Origin: Microbispora sp. ZYX-F-249 | GTDB taxonomy: Bacteria; Actinomycetota; Actinomycetes; Streptosporangiales; Streptosporangiaceae | Reading direction: 5' to 3' | DNA length: 64,000 bases | Assembly (NCBI RefSeq): GCF_039649665.1 | Contig: NZ_JBDJAW010000015.1 | Location: 1-64,000, forward strand | Part shown: positions 1 to 10,479 of the stretch, in pieces | How the letters are laid out: every line of letters begins with the position of its first letter | Numbering within the stretch: position 1 is the first letter of the stretch | The notes under the pieces: model-generated | What the model was told of the DNA's origin: nothing | What the model saw: the letters and a program-made list of their open reading frames with translations, nothing else | The model's database searches: none | Made by a program: the position numbers and the translations under genes

Positions 1-1276
1 CCCACCGGCCGAACGGCCCGGTGCGGCCGAGCTCGGCGGCTCCCCGGGTCATGCGGTCCATGGCGAGCCACGCCATGATCTTCGAGTGGACGAAGTGGCG
101 GCGGGGGCCGCGCACCTCCCACAGTCCCTCGTCGGGCCGGTCCCAGTTGTGCTCGAGGAACTCGGCGCCCTTCACCAGCAGCGACCAGGTGTAGTCGTCC
201 CGCGGCATGCCCCGCTTGCGCGCCCGGTAGAGGGCGTTGACCACCTGGCCGTAGACGTCGAGCTGGAACTGGCCGGCGGCGCCGTTGCCGATCCGCACGG
301 GGGCCGAGTTCTCGTAGCCGGGCAGCCAGTCGAGCGTCATCTCCGGCAGCCGCCGCTCGCCGGCCACGCCGTACATGATCTGGTGGTCCTCGGGGCGGCC
401 CGCGATGGCGCGCAGCAGCCACACGCGCCAGGCGTCCGCCTCCTCGACGTACCCCGCCCGCAGGAGCGCGTCGAGGGTCATCGCCGCGTCGCGCAGCCAG
501 CAGTAGCGGTAGTCCCAGTTGCGCACGCCGCCGAGGTGCTCGGGCAGCGACGTGGTCGGGGCGGCCACGATGCCGCCGGTCGGGCTGTAGGTCAGCGCCT
601 TGAGCGTGATGAGCGAGCGGACGACGGCGTCGCGCCACGGACCCCGGTAGCCGCACCGGGAGACCCAGTGCCGCCACGCGTCGACGGTCAGGCCGAGCTC
701 GGCGAGGGGGTCGATGGCCGGGGGCTGCGGCTGGTGGGAGGGGTGCCAGGTGAACACGAACGGCAGGCGTTCACCTGCGGCGACGGTGAACGTCGCCTCG
801 TGCCGGTAGTCGCCGCCGCGCAGCGGGACGGGGGAGTGGATCCACACCGAATCGGGGCCGCCGACCGCGTGCAGATGGGCACCTGTCCGGCGGGCCCACG
901 GCACGATGCGGCCGTAGTCGAAGCGGATGCGGATCTCCGTCGTCATCTCCACCGTCCCCGACAGGCCCTCCACCATCCGGACCAGGTCGGGGTTGCCGGA
1001 GCGGACCGGCATGAAGTCGACCACCCTGACCGTCCCCGTGGGGGTCTCCCAGTCGGTCGCGAGCACCAGCGAGTCCTCGAGATACGCCCGCCGGGCGGCC
1101 GTGTCCCGCCCCACGGCGGCCATCCGCCAGAAGCCGTTGGACTCGTCGCCGAGCAGGCGGGCGAAGCACGAGGGGGAGTCGAAGCGCGGCAGGCACAGCC
1201 AGTCGATCGAGCCGTTCCGGCCGATCAGGGCGGCCGACTGCGTGTCGCCGATCAGTGCGTAGTCCTCGATCCGCAT
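1..1276 (-). CDS. Glycoside hydrolase family 15 protein (glucoamylase/trehalase-like), 3' end outside window
   Basis: Reading leftward from an ATG at 1276, the frame stays open to the window edge, giving about 425 residues of a family that usually has about 600. The N-terminus begins MRIEDYALIGDTQSAALIG and continues with GSIDWLCLPRFDSPSCFA, the typical opening of actinobacterial GH15 proteins, which include glucoamylases and the mycobacterial trehalase. Further on, a WDYRYCWLRDAAMTLDALL stretch matches the conserved GH15 substrate-site block. No signal peptide is visible, so a cytoplasmic alpha-glucan or trehalose hydrolase is likely. The start is set by GGAGGTG about 4 bases upstream. The catalytic C-terminal half lies partly outside the window, so glucoamylase and trehalase activity cannot be told apart. 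Confidence 0.9.
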   Translation of the reverse strand, partial: MRIEDYALIGDTQSAALIGRNGSIDWLCLPRFDSPSCFARLLGDESNGFWRMAAVGRDTAARRAYLEDSLVLATDWETPTGTVRVVDFMPVRSGNPDLVRMVEGLSGTVEMTTEIRIRFDYGRIVPWARRTGAHLHAVGGPDSVWIHSPVPLRGGDYRHEATFTVAAGERLPFVFTWHPSHQPQPPAIDPLAELGLTVDAWRHWVSRCGYRGPWRDAVVRSLITLKALTYSPTGGIVAAPTTSLPEHLGGVRNWDYRYCWLRDAAMTLDALLRAGYVEEADAWRVWLLRAIAGRPEDHQIMYGVAGERRLPEMTLDWLPGYENSAPVRIGNGAAGQFQLDVYGQVVNALYRARKRGMPRDDYTWSLLVKGAEFLEHNWDRPDEGLWEVRGPRRHFVHSKIMAWLAMDRMTRGAAELGRTGPFGRW

Positions 1277-1311
1277 GCGCTCACCTCCCCCGCGCCGTAC
1301 GGCGTGTCCCC

Positions 1312-1848
1312 TCAGCGCCGGGCGTGGGCCTCCTCCCTGGGCAGCGGCCCGGCGCCGGTGTGCCGGCCCGGGCGCGTCCGCGCGTGCCGCTGCCCGGGGC
1401 CCGGTCCCGTACGGCCGGCCAGGGCGTCGGCCACGACCCCCGTCGCGAAGGCGTAGACGGCCTTGTGGAGCAGGTCCACGCCCAGTTCGAGGCGGGGCCA
1501 GGTCGGGGGCGGCGCGCCGACCCCGGTGGCGTTCTCCAGGATCTGGTCGTTGGTGAGCCGCACCACGGCGAACTTCACCGACGACCACGGGCCCCGCAGC
1601 CCGGCGTGGGCCATCACGGACCGCAGGATTCCCAGCAGCGCGCCCTCGCCGTAGTGCATGGCCCAGTTGACGGCGTCGGACGCGCGCCCGGACCGCTCGG
1701 CCATGCCGGTCAGGCGTTCGAGGACCCGTGCCGGGACGTAGGAGTTCGGCCGTCCGGTCAGCCGCTGCTCCAGCTTCTCGCCGAGGGTCATCACGGCCGC
1801 CCCGGCCGCCCCGGCGACCAGGCCTTCCCACAGCGCTCGCCTCATCAT
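1312..1848 (-). CDS. Small hypothetical membrane-associated protein, coupled to the YczE gene
   Basis: This encodes 178 residues of no family I recognise. The N-terminus (LWEGLVAGAAGAAVMTLGEKLEQ) is a Gly/Ala-rich hydrophobic segment followed by a charged stretch, and a second hydrophobic helix lies near residues 127-143. The C-terminal 35 residues are Pro/Arg/Gly-rich and probably disordered. The tandem ATG at 1848 overlaps the stop of the upstream YczE gene (ATGA), so the two are translationally coupled and probably work together in the membrane. The function is unknown. The reading frame continues upstream inside the YczE gene, but the overlap fixes the likely start here. Confidence 0.7.
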   Translation of the reverse strand: MMRRALWEGLVAGAAGAAVMTLGEKLEQRLTGRPNSYVPARVLERLTGMAERSGRASDAVNWAMHYGEGALLGILRSVMAHAGLRGPWSSVKFAVVRLTNDQILENATGVGAPPPTWPRLELGVDLLHKAVYAFATGVVADALAGRTGPGPGQRHARTRPGRHTGAGPLPREEAHARR

Positions 1849-2483
1849 GCAGGCTTCGTACCCGGTGGCCGGGCGGAGTCCCCGGCGGGAGCCCACAGCT
1901 TCATGAAGACCTGCGTCGCCGGGCCGATCGTCAGGGCGAAGACCAGTGTGCCCACGCCCACCGTGCCGCCGAGCAGCCAGCCCACGGCGAGCACGGTGAT
2001 CTCGACGACGGTGCGGGCGGCCCGGATCGACAGGCCGAGCCGGTTGAGGCCCGTCATCAGGCCGTCGCGCGGCCCGGGGCCGAAGCCCGCGTGGATGTAG
2101 AGCCCGGAGGCGGCGGCGATGGCGAGGATGCCGCCCAGGAGGAAGGCCCACTGCACCGGCCAGGCCGCGGGCGCGGGGACCAGGGCCATCACGCCGTCGG
2201 CGCTGGTGCCGACCACCAGGACGTTGCTGATCGTGCCGAGGCCGGGCCGCTGCCGCAGGGGGATCCACAGCAGCAGCACCAGCGCGCCCACCAGGTTGAT
2301 GCACAGGCCGATCGACCACCCGGTGCGCACCGACATGCCCTGGTGGAAGACCTCCCAGGGGTCGAGGCCGAGCCCGGACCTGACGAGCAGCGCGATGCCG
2401 CCGCCGTAGAGCACGAGGCCGGCGTAGAGACGGACGAGCCGCAGCGGGAGCGAGCGGGGGCGCGGAAGGGAGAGTTCGGTCAT
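1845..2483 (-). CDS. YczE/YitT-family integral membrane protein
   Basis: A polytopic protein of 212 residues with about five hydrophobic helices (for example residues 18-33, 52-74 and 108-128). It carries the GLGLDPWEVFHQGMSVRTG and GFGPGPRDGLMTGL blocks typical of the YczE/YyaS family, whose transport or channel role is still undefined. The ATG at 2483 is chosen because it gives a conserved-looking N-terminus (MTELSLPRPRSLPLRL); an earlier in-frame ATG at 2549 would overlap the divergent regulator. The gene sits back-to-back with a MocR regulator. That pairing is common in bacteria (YczR-YczE) and suggests the regulator controls this gene. Confidence 0.85.
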   Translation of the reverse strand: MTELSLPRPRSLPLRLVRLYAGLVLYGGGIALLVRSGLGLDPWEVFHQGMSVRTGWSIGLCINLVGALVLLLWIPLRQRPGLGTISNVLVVGTSADGVMALVPAPAAWPVQWAFLLGGILAIAAASGLYIHAGFGPGPRDGLMTGLNRLGLSIRAARTVVEITVLAVGWLLGGTVGVGTLVFALTIGPATQVFMKLWAPAGDSARPPGTKPA

Positions 2484-2523
2484 AGTCGGCCCATCGTGCA
2501 GGCCGGTGGGGTTGCGAGGAAAG

Positions 2524-2544
2524 GGCCAATCAGAGAAATTGGCC
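2524..2544. promoter_or_regulatory. Inverted repeat in the yczE-mocR divergent promoter
   Basis: The arms GGCCAAT (2524-2530) and ATTGGCC (2538-2544) form a perfect 7-bp inverted repeat with a 7-base spacer. The similarity extends outward (AAGG/CCTT) if one base is bulged. It ends 3 bases before the regulator ATG at 2548, and no Shine-Dalgarno sequence lies between, so that mRNA may be leaderless or very short-leadered. The position suits an autoregulatory operator for the MocR protein, but binding is inferred. Confidence 0.45.
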
Positions 2545-2547
2545 TTC

Positions 2548-3969
2548 ATGGATCGGTATCTCAGCGCTCCCCAGCTCGCCCGGCTCGTCCGGGTGCCATC
2601 GGACGCCCGGCCCTACTACCGGGCGCTCGCGCAGGCGGTGCGCGGCCTGGTCCTCGACGGGCGGCTCGCCGTCGGAGTGCGCGTGCCGGCCGAGCGGCAT
2701 CTGGCCGAGGCGCTCGGTGTGAGCCGCACCACCGTGACCGCGGCGTACGACCGGCTGCGCGAGCAGGGCTACCTGGAGAGCAGGCAGGGGTCCGGCAGCC
2801 GTACGGCCCTGCCCGACGCCGGTGCGCTCGGGACCGACAACCCGTGGCTCGCGTCCGACGACGACGGGCTGCTGCCGCTGCACGCGGCCGCGCCCCCGGC
2901 GACCGCCCTGCTCGGCGAGGCCCTCGAGGAGGCGGGCCGGGCCTATCACCGGTACGCGCTGGGCATGGGCTACCACCCGGCCGGGCTCGCGCCGCTGCGT
3001 GAGGCGATCGCCCGCAGGTACGGCGAGCGGGGGCTGCCCACCCGGCCCGAGCAGATCCTCGTCACGGCCGGGGCCCAGCACGCTGTCCACCTGCTGATGT
3101 CCGCGTTCGCCGAGCCGGGCGGCCCGGTGCTGGTCGAATCGCCGACCTACCCGCACGCGATCGACGCGGCGCGGCTGCGGGGAGCCCGCCTGGTGCCGGT
3201 GGGCGTCCAGGAGGACGGCTGGCACCTCGACCTGGTGACCTGTGCGATGCGGCAGTCGGCGGCCCGCCTCGCCTATGTCATCCCCGACTTCCAGAACCCG
3301 ACGGGCCACCTGATGTCCGACGCCGATCGCGGCGCGCTGGTGGACGCGGCCCGCCGGCACGGGGTCACGCTGATCGCCGACGAGAGCTGGGCCGAGATCG
3401 CGCTGGACGACACCGCGCGCGCGGCGCCGCTGGCGGCGTTCGACACCGACGGCCGGGTGATCAGTGTGGGGTCGGCCTCGAAGCTGTGGTGGGGCGGCCT
3501 GCGGGTCGGCTGGATCCGGGCGAGCGCCGCGACCGTGCGCCGCCTGGCCGTGCTCCGCGCCGCCGTCGACATCGCGGGCGGGGTGTTCGAGCAGCTCGTG
3601 GTGGCACGCCTGTTCGGGCGGATCGAGGAGGCGCGCGCCGAGCGCCGCCGAGGGCTCGGCGCGTCGTGCGCGGCGCTCGCCGGGGTCCTGCGCGAGGAGC
3701 TGCCGGGCTGGGCGTTCACGGTGCCGCGCGGTGGCGGCTCGCTGTGGGTGCGGCTCGACGGGCCGGTGGCGGACGCGGTCGCCGAGGCCGCCGCCGCCCG
3801 GGGCGTACGGCTGGCCCCGGGACCGTGGTTCGGCGTGGACGGCGCTCTGGAGCGGTATCTGCGGCTGCCGTTCACCCAGCCCCCGGCCGTGCTGGAGGAG
3901 GCGGTGCGCCGCATCGCCCGCGATCCCGCCGGTTACCGGCCGCGCGAGCCGCTCACGCCGATCCTGTGA
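2548..3969 (+). CDS. MocR/PdxR-type transcriptional regulator with aminotransferase domain
   Basis: A 473-residue fusion with an N-terminal GntR winged helix-turn-helix (about residues 20-85, VPAERHLAEALGVSRTTVTA) and a fold-type I PLP aminotransferase domain (about 105-470). The PLP features are visible: the substrate/PLP motif DFQNPTGH (257-264), the Asp of LIADESWAEI, and the Schiff-base lysine K312 in SVGSASKLWWGG. MocR proteins use bound PLP or its amino-acid adduct as an effector, not for catalysis. The start at 2548 is 3 bases after an inverted repeat and lacks a clear ribosome site; an upstream in-frame ATG at 2506 would run through that repeat. It probably controls the divergent YczE operon. 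Confidence 0.92.
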   Translation: MDRYLSAPQLARLVRVPSDARPYYRALAQAVRGLVLDGRLAVGVRVPAERHLAEALGVSRTTVTAAYDRLREQGYLESRQGSGSRTALPDAGALGTDNPWLASDDDGLLPLHAAAPPATALLGEALEEAGRAYHRYALGMGYHPAGLAPLREAIARRYGERGLPTRPEQILVTAGAQHAVHLLMSAFAEPGGPVLVESPTYPHAIDAARLRGARLVPVGVQEDGWHLDLVTCAMRQSAARLAYVIPDFQNPTGHLMSDADRGALVDAARRHGVTLIADESWAEIALDDTARAAPLAAFDTDGRVISVGSASKLWWGGLRVGWIRASAATVRRLAVLRAAVDIAGGVFEQLVVARLFGRIEEARAERRRGLGASCAALAGVLREELPGWAFTVPRGGGSLWVRLDGPVADAVAEAAAARGVRLAPGPWFGVDGALERYLRLPFTQPPAVLEEAVRRIARDPAGYRPREPLTPIL

Positions 3970-3976
3970 CCGGTCC

Positions 3977-5485
<1,509 letters not shown>

Positions 5486-5662
5486 GCGTTCTCCCCCCCG
5501 CATCGTTCTCGTACCTTACCTGCCTTTATGTCTTATTTGTCCGATTGTGGTGGCAGGCCATACCACATCCGGTCGCGCTTCTCGCCACCGGGGTCTTGTC
5601 CGGAGCTGATCTTTTGTGATGCGATGCATGCCACGCGTGCGAGATGCCCCTTGGGAGGCGCG

Positions 5663-7504
5663 ATGACCGGCGTACTTGAGGACCGGGCGGCGATCGAGCG
5701 GGAGATCGCGGGCAGAACGGTGTGCGAGCAGCTCAGCTGGGCCGCGCGGGAGCATCCGGACGCGCCGGCGTACTCCGATCCCGCGGGAGACGAGTGGACG
5801 ACGCTGACCTACGCCGAGGCGCACGGGCGCGTGCTGGAGATCGCCGCGGGCTACGCCGCGCTGGGCCTGCGGCCGGGCGACGCCGTCGCGCTGATGCTGG
5901 TCAACCGTAGCGAGCACGTGCTCGCCGATCTCGGCGCCGTCCACGCGGGAGCCGTCCCCTGCTCCGTCTACGCCACCTTCGCCCCCGAGCAGGTCGCCTA
6001 CGTCGCCCGCGACGTCGGGGCGCGGATCGCGGTGCTCGGCGGCCCGGCCGACCTGGCCCGCTGGGAGCCGATCCTCGGCGAGCTGCCCGCGCTGAAGAGG
6101 ATCGTCATGCTGGAGGGCGCCCCCGAAGACGACGAGCGCTTCCTGAGCTGGGAGGCGTTCCTCAAGATCGGCGCCGACGCGCTGGCCGCCGACCCGGCCG
6201 CGGTGGACGCGCGCTGGCGGGCGGTGACGCCGGAGGACACGCTGAGCGTCCTGTACACCTCGGGGACGACGGGCAACCCCAAGGGCGTCCCGCTGACCCA
6301 CACGAACGTGCTGTTCGAACTCGCCACGACGCAGCGGATGATCGACCTGCCCACGCACGGCACGCAGATCTCCTATCTCACCTACGCGCACATCGCCGAG
6401 CGCGTGCTCAGCCTGTACCTGCCGCTGGTCAAGGTCAACCACGTGTACTTCTGCACCGACATGGCGAACCTCGGCGCGACGCTCGGCCAGGTGCGCCCGG
6501 TGCTGTTCTTCGGCGTCCCCCGCGTCTGGGAGAAGCTGACGGCCCGGCTGCAGGCGCTGCTGGCCGGGCAGCCGCCCGAGCAGCAGGAGAACGTGCGCGC
6601 CGCGATGGCCGCCGGGCTCGCCTACATCGAAGGGCTGCAGTACGGCCACACGGTCACGCCCGAGGTGCGGGAGGCGTACGAGCGGGCCGACGCGGCGCTG
6701 CTGTCGCTCATCCGCGGCATGATCGGGCTCGACCGGGCCCGCTGGTGCGCCACCGCCGCCGCGCCGATGCCGATCGAGGTGCAGCGGTTCCTCGCCGGCC
6801 TCGGCCTGAAGGTCATCGACGTGTACGGCATGACCGAGACGACCGGCGCGTTCACCGCCAACTCGCCGGACGTCTTCAAGCTCGGCACGGTGGGCCGGGC
6901 CGAGCCGGGCGTCGAGGTGCGGATCGCCGAGGACGGCGAGATCCTCACCCGCAGCCCCCTCAATACGCGGGGCTACCTCGGCCTCCCCGAGGCGACCGCC
7001 GAGCTGCTCGACGCCGACGGCTGGCTGCACACCGGCGACGTGGGGTCGATCGACGAGGACGGCTTCGTGCGCATCGTCGACCGCAAGAAGGAGCTGTTCA
7101 TCACCTCGGGCGGGGAGAACGTGTCCCCGGCCGTCATCGAGGGGCACCTGAAGGAGCACGCGCTCATCGGGCAGGCCCTCGCGTACGGGGACCGCAGGCC
7201 GTACCCGGTGGCGATCCTCACCCTGGACGGCGAGGTCGCGCCCGAGTGGGCGCGGGCGCGCGGCATCCCCTTCGGGTCCCTGGCCGACCTGGCCGGGCAT
7301 CCGGACGTGCTCGCCGAGATCGAGGCGGCCGTCGAGGCCGCCAACCGCAGGCTCGCCCGGGTGCAGCAGATCAAGAGGTGGCGGCTGCTGCCCGCCGAGT
7401 GGACCGCCGAGACCGAGGAGCTCACCCCCAGCCTCAAGCTCAAGCGCCGCATCGTCCACGCGCGGTACGCCGACGTGATCGAGGAGCTGTACGCGGCCGG
7501 CTGA
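5663..7504 (+). CDS. Long-chain fatty-acid--CoA ligase (AMP-forming)
   Basis: A 613-residue acyl-adenylate synthetase of the FadD15/FAA1 type. The P-loop [17 protein letters not shown], the YGMTETTG motif, the [19 protein letters not shown] stretch and [17 protein letters not shown] are all present, and LKLKRR near the C-terminus holds the catalytic lysine region. It activates fatty acids to acyl-CoA through an acyl-AMP intermediate. The reading frame is open for hundreds of codons upstream, but GGGAGG just before the ATG at 5663 and the start of homology ([12 protein letters not shown]) define the start. The 177 bp between it and the divergent POT gene should hold both promoters. Confidence 0.92.
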   Translation: MTGVLEDRAAIEREIAGRTVCEQLSWAAREHPDAPAYSDPAGDEWTTLTYAEAHGRVLEIAAGYAALGLRPGDAVALMLVNRSEHVLADLGAVHAGAVPCSVYATFAPEQVAYVARDVGARIAVLGGPADLARWEPILGELPALKRIVMLEGAPEDDERFLSWEAFLKIGADALAADPAAVDARWRAVTPEDTLSVLYTSGTTGNPKGVPLTHTNVLFELATTQRMIDLPTHGTQISYLTYAHIAERVLSLYLPLVKVNHVYFCTDMANLGATLGQVRPVLFFGVPRVWEKLTARLQALLAGQPPEQQENVRAAMAAGLAYIEGLQYGHTVTPEVREAYERADAALLSLIRGMIGLDRARWCATAAAPMPIEVQRFLAGLGLKVIDVYGMTETTGAFTANSPDVFKLGTVGRAEPGVEVRIAEDGEILTRSPLNTRGYLGLPEATAELLDADGWLHTGDVGSIDEDGFVRIVDRKKELFITSGGENVSPAVIEGHLKEHALIGQALAYGDRRPYPVAILTLDGEVAPEWARARGIPFGSLADLAGHPDVLAEIEAAVEAANRRLARVQQIKRWRLLPAEWTAETEELTPSLKLKRRIVHARYADVIEELYAAG

Positions 7505-7623
7505 GCGCGGGGAGGTTCTCACCGGGCCGCACGACCGGACCGGGTTTCACCGGCCGTCTTTTTACCTGCCCGGGAGTGTGTCGGGGGCGGGGCGGCCCCC
7601 GGTCGTGCGTACGGTCACGGGGC

Positions 7624-8541
7624 ATGATGAGACCTCTGTTCGCGACGCTGGCCCTCGCGGCCGCGACGACGGCGGCGGCCGCGCCGGCCCCCGCCCCCGG
7701 TGACCTGGCCATCCGCTCGGTCGAGGTGCGCCCGTCCGATCCGGTGGTCGGCCCCAGCGGGTCGGTGCGGCTGGTCGTCGACGTGGTGGCGCGCGGCGCG
7801 GAGCGCGTCTCCGTCGTCCTGGAACCCGGCCGTGCTCCCGCGGACGAGGACGAGCCCGGCAAGGAGCCGCCCGAGCCGGACGTGTCCCCCTCGCCGCCGT
7901 CGGGCGACGCCGTGCCGGTGCCGTCGGCCCCTCCGGAGTCCGGCCTCCCGGCTCCCGGCGTGCCCGGTTCGGTGCCCGGTTCGGTGCCCGCTGTCGGGCC
8001 CCTGCCGGGCTTGGGCGGGCTGGCGTCCGCGATGCCCGGAATGGTGGGGGTGTCGCGTGCGGGGGGCCGGCCGGCCTGGCGCGTCTCCCCGGCGTCGCCG
8101 GGGGAGTGGGAGACCTGGCGGTTCCTCCCGGACAAGCCGTTGTCGCGGTGGTATCGGAGCGGCCCCTGGACGGTCACCGCGACGGCGGTGAACGCGCGGG
8201 GCGAGCGGGCCGTCGCCCGGGCGGGCTTCAACCTGCGCCGGGCGACCGAGATCGAGGGACTCAAGGCGGTGCGCGACGGCGAAGCCGTCCGGGTCACCGG
8301 GACGCTGCTGCGGGTGGACCCGGTCGGCAAGGTCGACTACCGGCCCTTCGCGGGGCAGCGGGTCGAGGTACGCTTCCGGCCCGCCGGGTCGCCTCGCTGG
8401 AGGACCGTGGGCGAGGCGGTCACCCGCAGGGACGGCTGGTTCAGCGCCCGGGTCCGGGTGGACGGAGAAGGCGCGTGGCGTGCCGAATATGCCGGTACGT
8501 CCAGATATGCCGCCGACACAAGTCCGCAGCGCGAGGCATAA
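7624..8541 (+). CDS. Secreted protein with proline-rich linker and Ig-like C-terminal domain
   Basis: A 305-residue protein. Residues 1-20 form a signal peptide with a short Ala-rich core ending near AAAAPAPA. Residues 25-60 start a beta-rich domain that is interrupted by an acidic, Pro/Ser-rich linker (about 60-140) containing a small GSVPGSVP repeat. The remainder forms one or two Ig-like beta domains. Its last 100 residues resemble those of the next gene: a GTLL strand, GQRVEVRF, a GSPRW stretch, then DGWFSARV and GAWRAEY. The two genes are therefore diverged paralogues in tandem. No catalytic motif is visible. A cell-surface or extracellular-matrix role is a guess. Confidence 0.75.
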   Translation: MMRPLFATLALAAATTAAAAPAPAPGDLAIRSVEVRPSDPVVGPSGSVRLVVDVVARGAERVSVVLEPGRAPADEDEPGKEPPEPDVSPSPPSGDAVPVPSAPPESGLPAPGVPGSVPGSVPAVGPLPGLGGLASAMPGMVGVSRAGGRPAWRVSPASPGEWETWRFLPDKPLSRWYRSGPWTVTATAVNARGERAVARAGFNLRRATEIEGLKAVRDGEAVRVTGTLLRVDPVGKVDYRPFAGQRVEVRFRPAGSPRWRTVGEAVTRRDGWFSARVRVDGEGAWRAEYAGTSRYAADTSPQREA

Positions 8542-8712
8542 AAGCCGCTCTATGTCTTGTGAGAGCATAAAGTCGGACATAGTGGTCAGTTACCATTTTG
8601 TAATCTTTTAAGCCCAAGAGTGAGGCAACTTTTCTCCTCCTTGTGACGTCTATGACGTAGGTGCGCCCCAAACCGGGGCGCGATCCTTGAAACGGGGAGA
8701 GGATTTAGCCTC
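8542..8712 (+). promoter_or_regulatory. AT-richer leader of the second secreted Ig-like gene, with hairpin
   Basis: This 171-bp gap is clearly AT-richer than its surroundings. It holds a 7-bp inverted repeat CTATGTC/GACATAG in its first 40 bases, two TGACGT half-sites near 8644-8657, and a stable hairpin GCGCCCC/GGGGCGC (8663-8669 and 8675-8681). A GGGGAGAGGA ribosome site precedes the ATG. The layout looks like a promoter plus structured 5' untranslated region. I could not match it to a known riboswitch class. Confidence 0.4.
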
Positions 8713-9633
8713 ATGGAGAAACGAGTCGCTACCGCTCTGGTAGCGGTCGCCATGGGCGCCACGGCGCTCGCGACTGCGCCCGCGTACGCGGACCCTGTCG
8801 CGCCTTCGCCGACGCCCAAGTCGGACTCCACTCCTTCGGACAACGCCCGCAAGCCGTACACGCCGGACCCGCGCATCCTGTCGGTCGACGTCGACCCGAA
8901 CGTGGTCGTGGTGAACAAGGGCCGGTCGGCCCAGGTCACCGCCCGGGTCACGACCAGGGACGTCAAGAGCGTCGACATCGACCTGTGGGGTCCCAGGGGC
9001 CGCAGCGACCACGGCGGCGACCACTGGTTCGGCAAGCGCAAGGGCGGCCCGAACGACGGTCCGAAGTTCGACCACGCGTCGCGGTCGTGGCGCTTCGACT
9101 GGAGCGACCGCACCGGCACCTACAAGGTGCACGTGGAGGCGATCGGCCTCGACGGCAAGAAGTACACCGCCGACCGGACCTTCACGGTGAAGCGCAACGA
9201 GTGGCACGCGCCGCGCCCGTCGGGCCCGAAGGCGACCCGCATCGCCGGCTTCGACGCCACGCCCGAGCCGGTCCGCAAGGGCCGCTCGCTGACCCTCAAG
9301 GGCACGCTGCAGGTCGCCAAGTGCTGGGGTGACTGGTACTACGACGACTGGAACGACTTCTCCGGCCGTCGCGGCGGCGACCGCTACTGCTCCGACAGCC
9401 GCAACTACTGGAACGACTGGCGCTGGCTGGGCTCCCAGGACGTGGAGGTCTACTTCCAGCCCTCGGGCTCCCGCCGCTGGCAGTACGTGGACACCATCGA
9501 GACCGACGGCGACGGCGACTTCGCCGCCACGGTCCGGGCCTGGCGGTCCGGCACCTGGGCGGTGCGGTTCGACGGCAACCGCCGTCTCAAGGGCTCCGAG
9601 GCGACCGACTACGTGAAGGTCTGGCGCCACTAG
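8713..9633 (+). CDS. Secreted Ig-like repeat protein, paralogue of the preceding gene
   Basis: A 306-residue protein with a classical signal peptide (MEKRVATALVAVAMGATALA, cleavage near AYADP). It has two beta-sandwich-like units: residues about 55-165 (RILSVDVDPNVVVVNKGR to the ADRTFTVKR strand) and about 175-306 (TRIAGFDATPEP onward). A Trp/Tyr/Asp-rich insert (CWGDWYYDDWNDF ... NYWNDWRW) with two cysteines breaks the second unit and is unusual. The C-terminal unit matches the previous protein (VEVYFQPSGSRRW, DGDFAATVRA, GTWAVRFDG). It probably sits on or outside the cell surface; there is no enzymatic signature. A strong terminator follows directly. Confidence 0.78.
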   Translation: MEKRVATALVAVAMGATALATAPAYADPVAPSPTPKSDSTPSDNARKPYTPDPRILSVDVDPNVVVVNKGRSAQVTARVTTRDVKSVDIDLWGPRGRSDHGGDHWFGKRKGGPNDGPKFDHASRSWRFDWSDRTGTYKVHVEAIGLDGKKYTADRTFTVKRNEWHAPRPSGPKATRIAGFDATPEPVRKGRSLTLKGTLQVAKCWGDWYYDDWNDFSGRRGGDRYCSDSRNYWNDWRWLGSQDVEVYFQPSGSRRWQYVDTIETDGDGDFAATVRAWRSGTWAVRFDGNRRLKGSEATDYVKVWRH

Positions 9634-9644
9634 GAATCCCTCCG

Positions 9645-9685
9645 CGACGCCCGGCTCCCGTACGGGGGCCGGGCGTCGGCTTTTT
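9645..9685 (+). terminator. Rho-independent terminator
   Basis: A perfect 11-bp stem, CGACGCCCGGC (9645-9655) pairing with GCCGGGCGTCG (9668-9678), encloses a 12-base loop and is followed by GCTTTTT. It closes the secreted-protein transcript 11 bp after its stop codon and insulates the lanthipeptide locus. Confidence 0.88.
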
Positions 9686-9822
9686 CTCTGACGTGGTTCC
9701 TGATTAAAGGTGACAGTTGGGGTAGAGAGGTCCCGGCGTGCGCGTGAAACCTGCATAGTGAGTGGAGCGCCGCGGTCACGAACGGCGAGCACCCGCTCGC
9801 ACCGCGTGTAGGGGGGTCTGGC

Positions 9823-10479
9823 TTGATCCGACTGATGCTCGCCGAGGACATGCACCTCATCCGCAAGGCGCTGGTCGCTCTGCTGTCGAGCGAGGACGAC
9901 CTCGAGGTGGTGGCCGAGGCGGACAAGGGTGAGGACATCGTCCGGCTCGGCTGCCTGCGGCGTCCGGACGTCGCGGTGCTCGACATCGGGATGCCCGGTG
10001 TCGACGGCCTCACCGCGGCGGCCGAGCTGCACCGCCGATTACCCTCCTGCAAGACCGTCGTGCTCACCGGTCTCGGCACGCCCACCGCGCTGCGCAAGGC
10101 GCTGGACGCCAACGTGCGCGGCTTCGTCGTGAAGGACGCCTCGCCGGGCCACCTCGTGGACTGCATCCGCCGCGTGTCGAAGGGGGAGCGCGTCATCGAC
10201 CCCGAGCTCGCGGTGGCCGCGCTCGACGCCGACGCCAACCCGCTGACCGCGCGCGAGCTCGACGTCCTGGAGACCGCCGCCGGCGGCGCGACCGTCGGCG
10301 AGATCGCCGACCGCCTGTCGCTGTCGCGCGGCACGGTCCGCAACTACCTGTCCCGCATCCTCACCAAGGTCGGCGCCCGCTCACGCGTCGAGGCGATCCA
10401 GATCGCCTCCGAGTGCGGCTGGCTCTGGCCCGCGGCCGGGCGCGACATCGGCATCCTGCGCTACCGCTCCCGCCGGTAG
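9823..10479 (+). CDS. NarL/LuxR-family response regulator of the lanthipeptide locus (RamR-like)
   Basis: A 218-residue protein. The receiver domain (1-120) has acidic residues E8/D9, phospho-acceptor D54 (AVLDIGMPG), T82 and K104. A LuxR helix-turn-helix follows (about 147-205: LTARELDVLETAAGG ... SLSRGTVRNYLSRIL). The start is TTG at 9823, preceded by a GGGGGG ribosome site; no ATG gives an intact receiver. It corresponds in position and type to RamR/AmfR, which activate SapB-type operons. The 3' end overlaps the convergent ABC transporter gene by 99 bp. It may pair with the small histidine kinase at the other end of the locus, but that is inferred. Confidence 0.88.
   Translation: MIRLMLAEDMHLIRKALVALLSSEDDLEVVAEADKGEDIVRLGCLRRPDVAVLDIGMPGVDGLTAAAELHRRLPSCKTVVLTGLGTPTALRKALDANVRGFVVKDASPGHLVDCIRRVSKGERVIDPELAVAALDADANPLTARELDVLETAAGGATVGEIADRLSLSRGTVRNYLSRILTKVGARSRVEAIQIASECGWLWPAAGRDIGILRYRSRR

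Noticed and set aside
86-1456. Long plus-strand open frame over the GH15 gene
   Set aside because: It is the antisense shadow of the GH15 gene. The protein is low-complexity Arg/Val/Pro/His without domains, and the minus strand gives clear family motifs.
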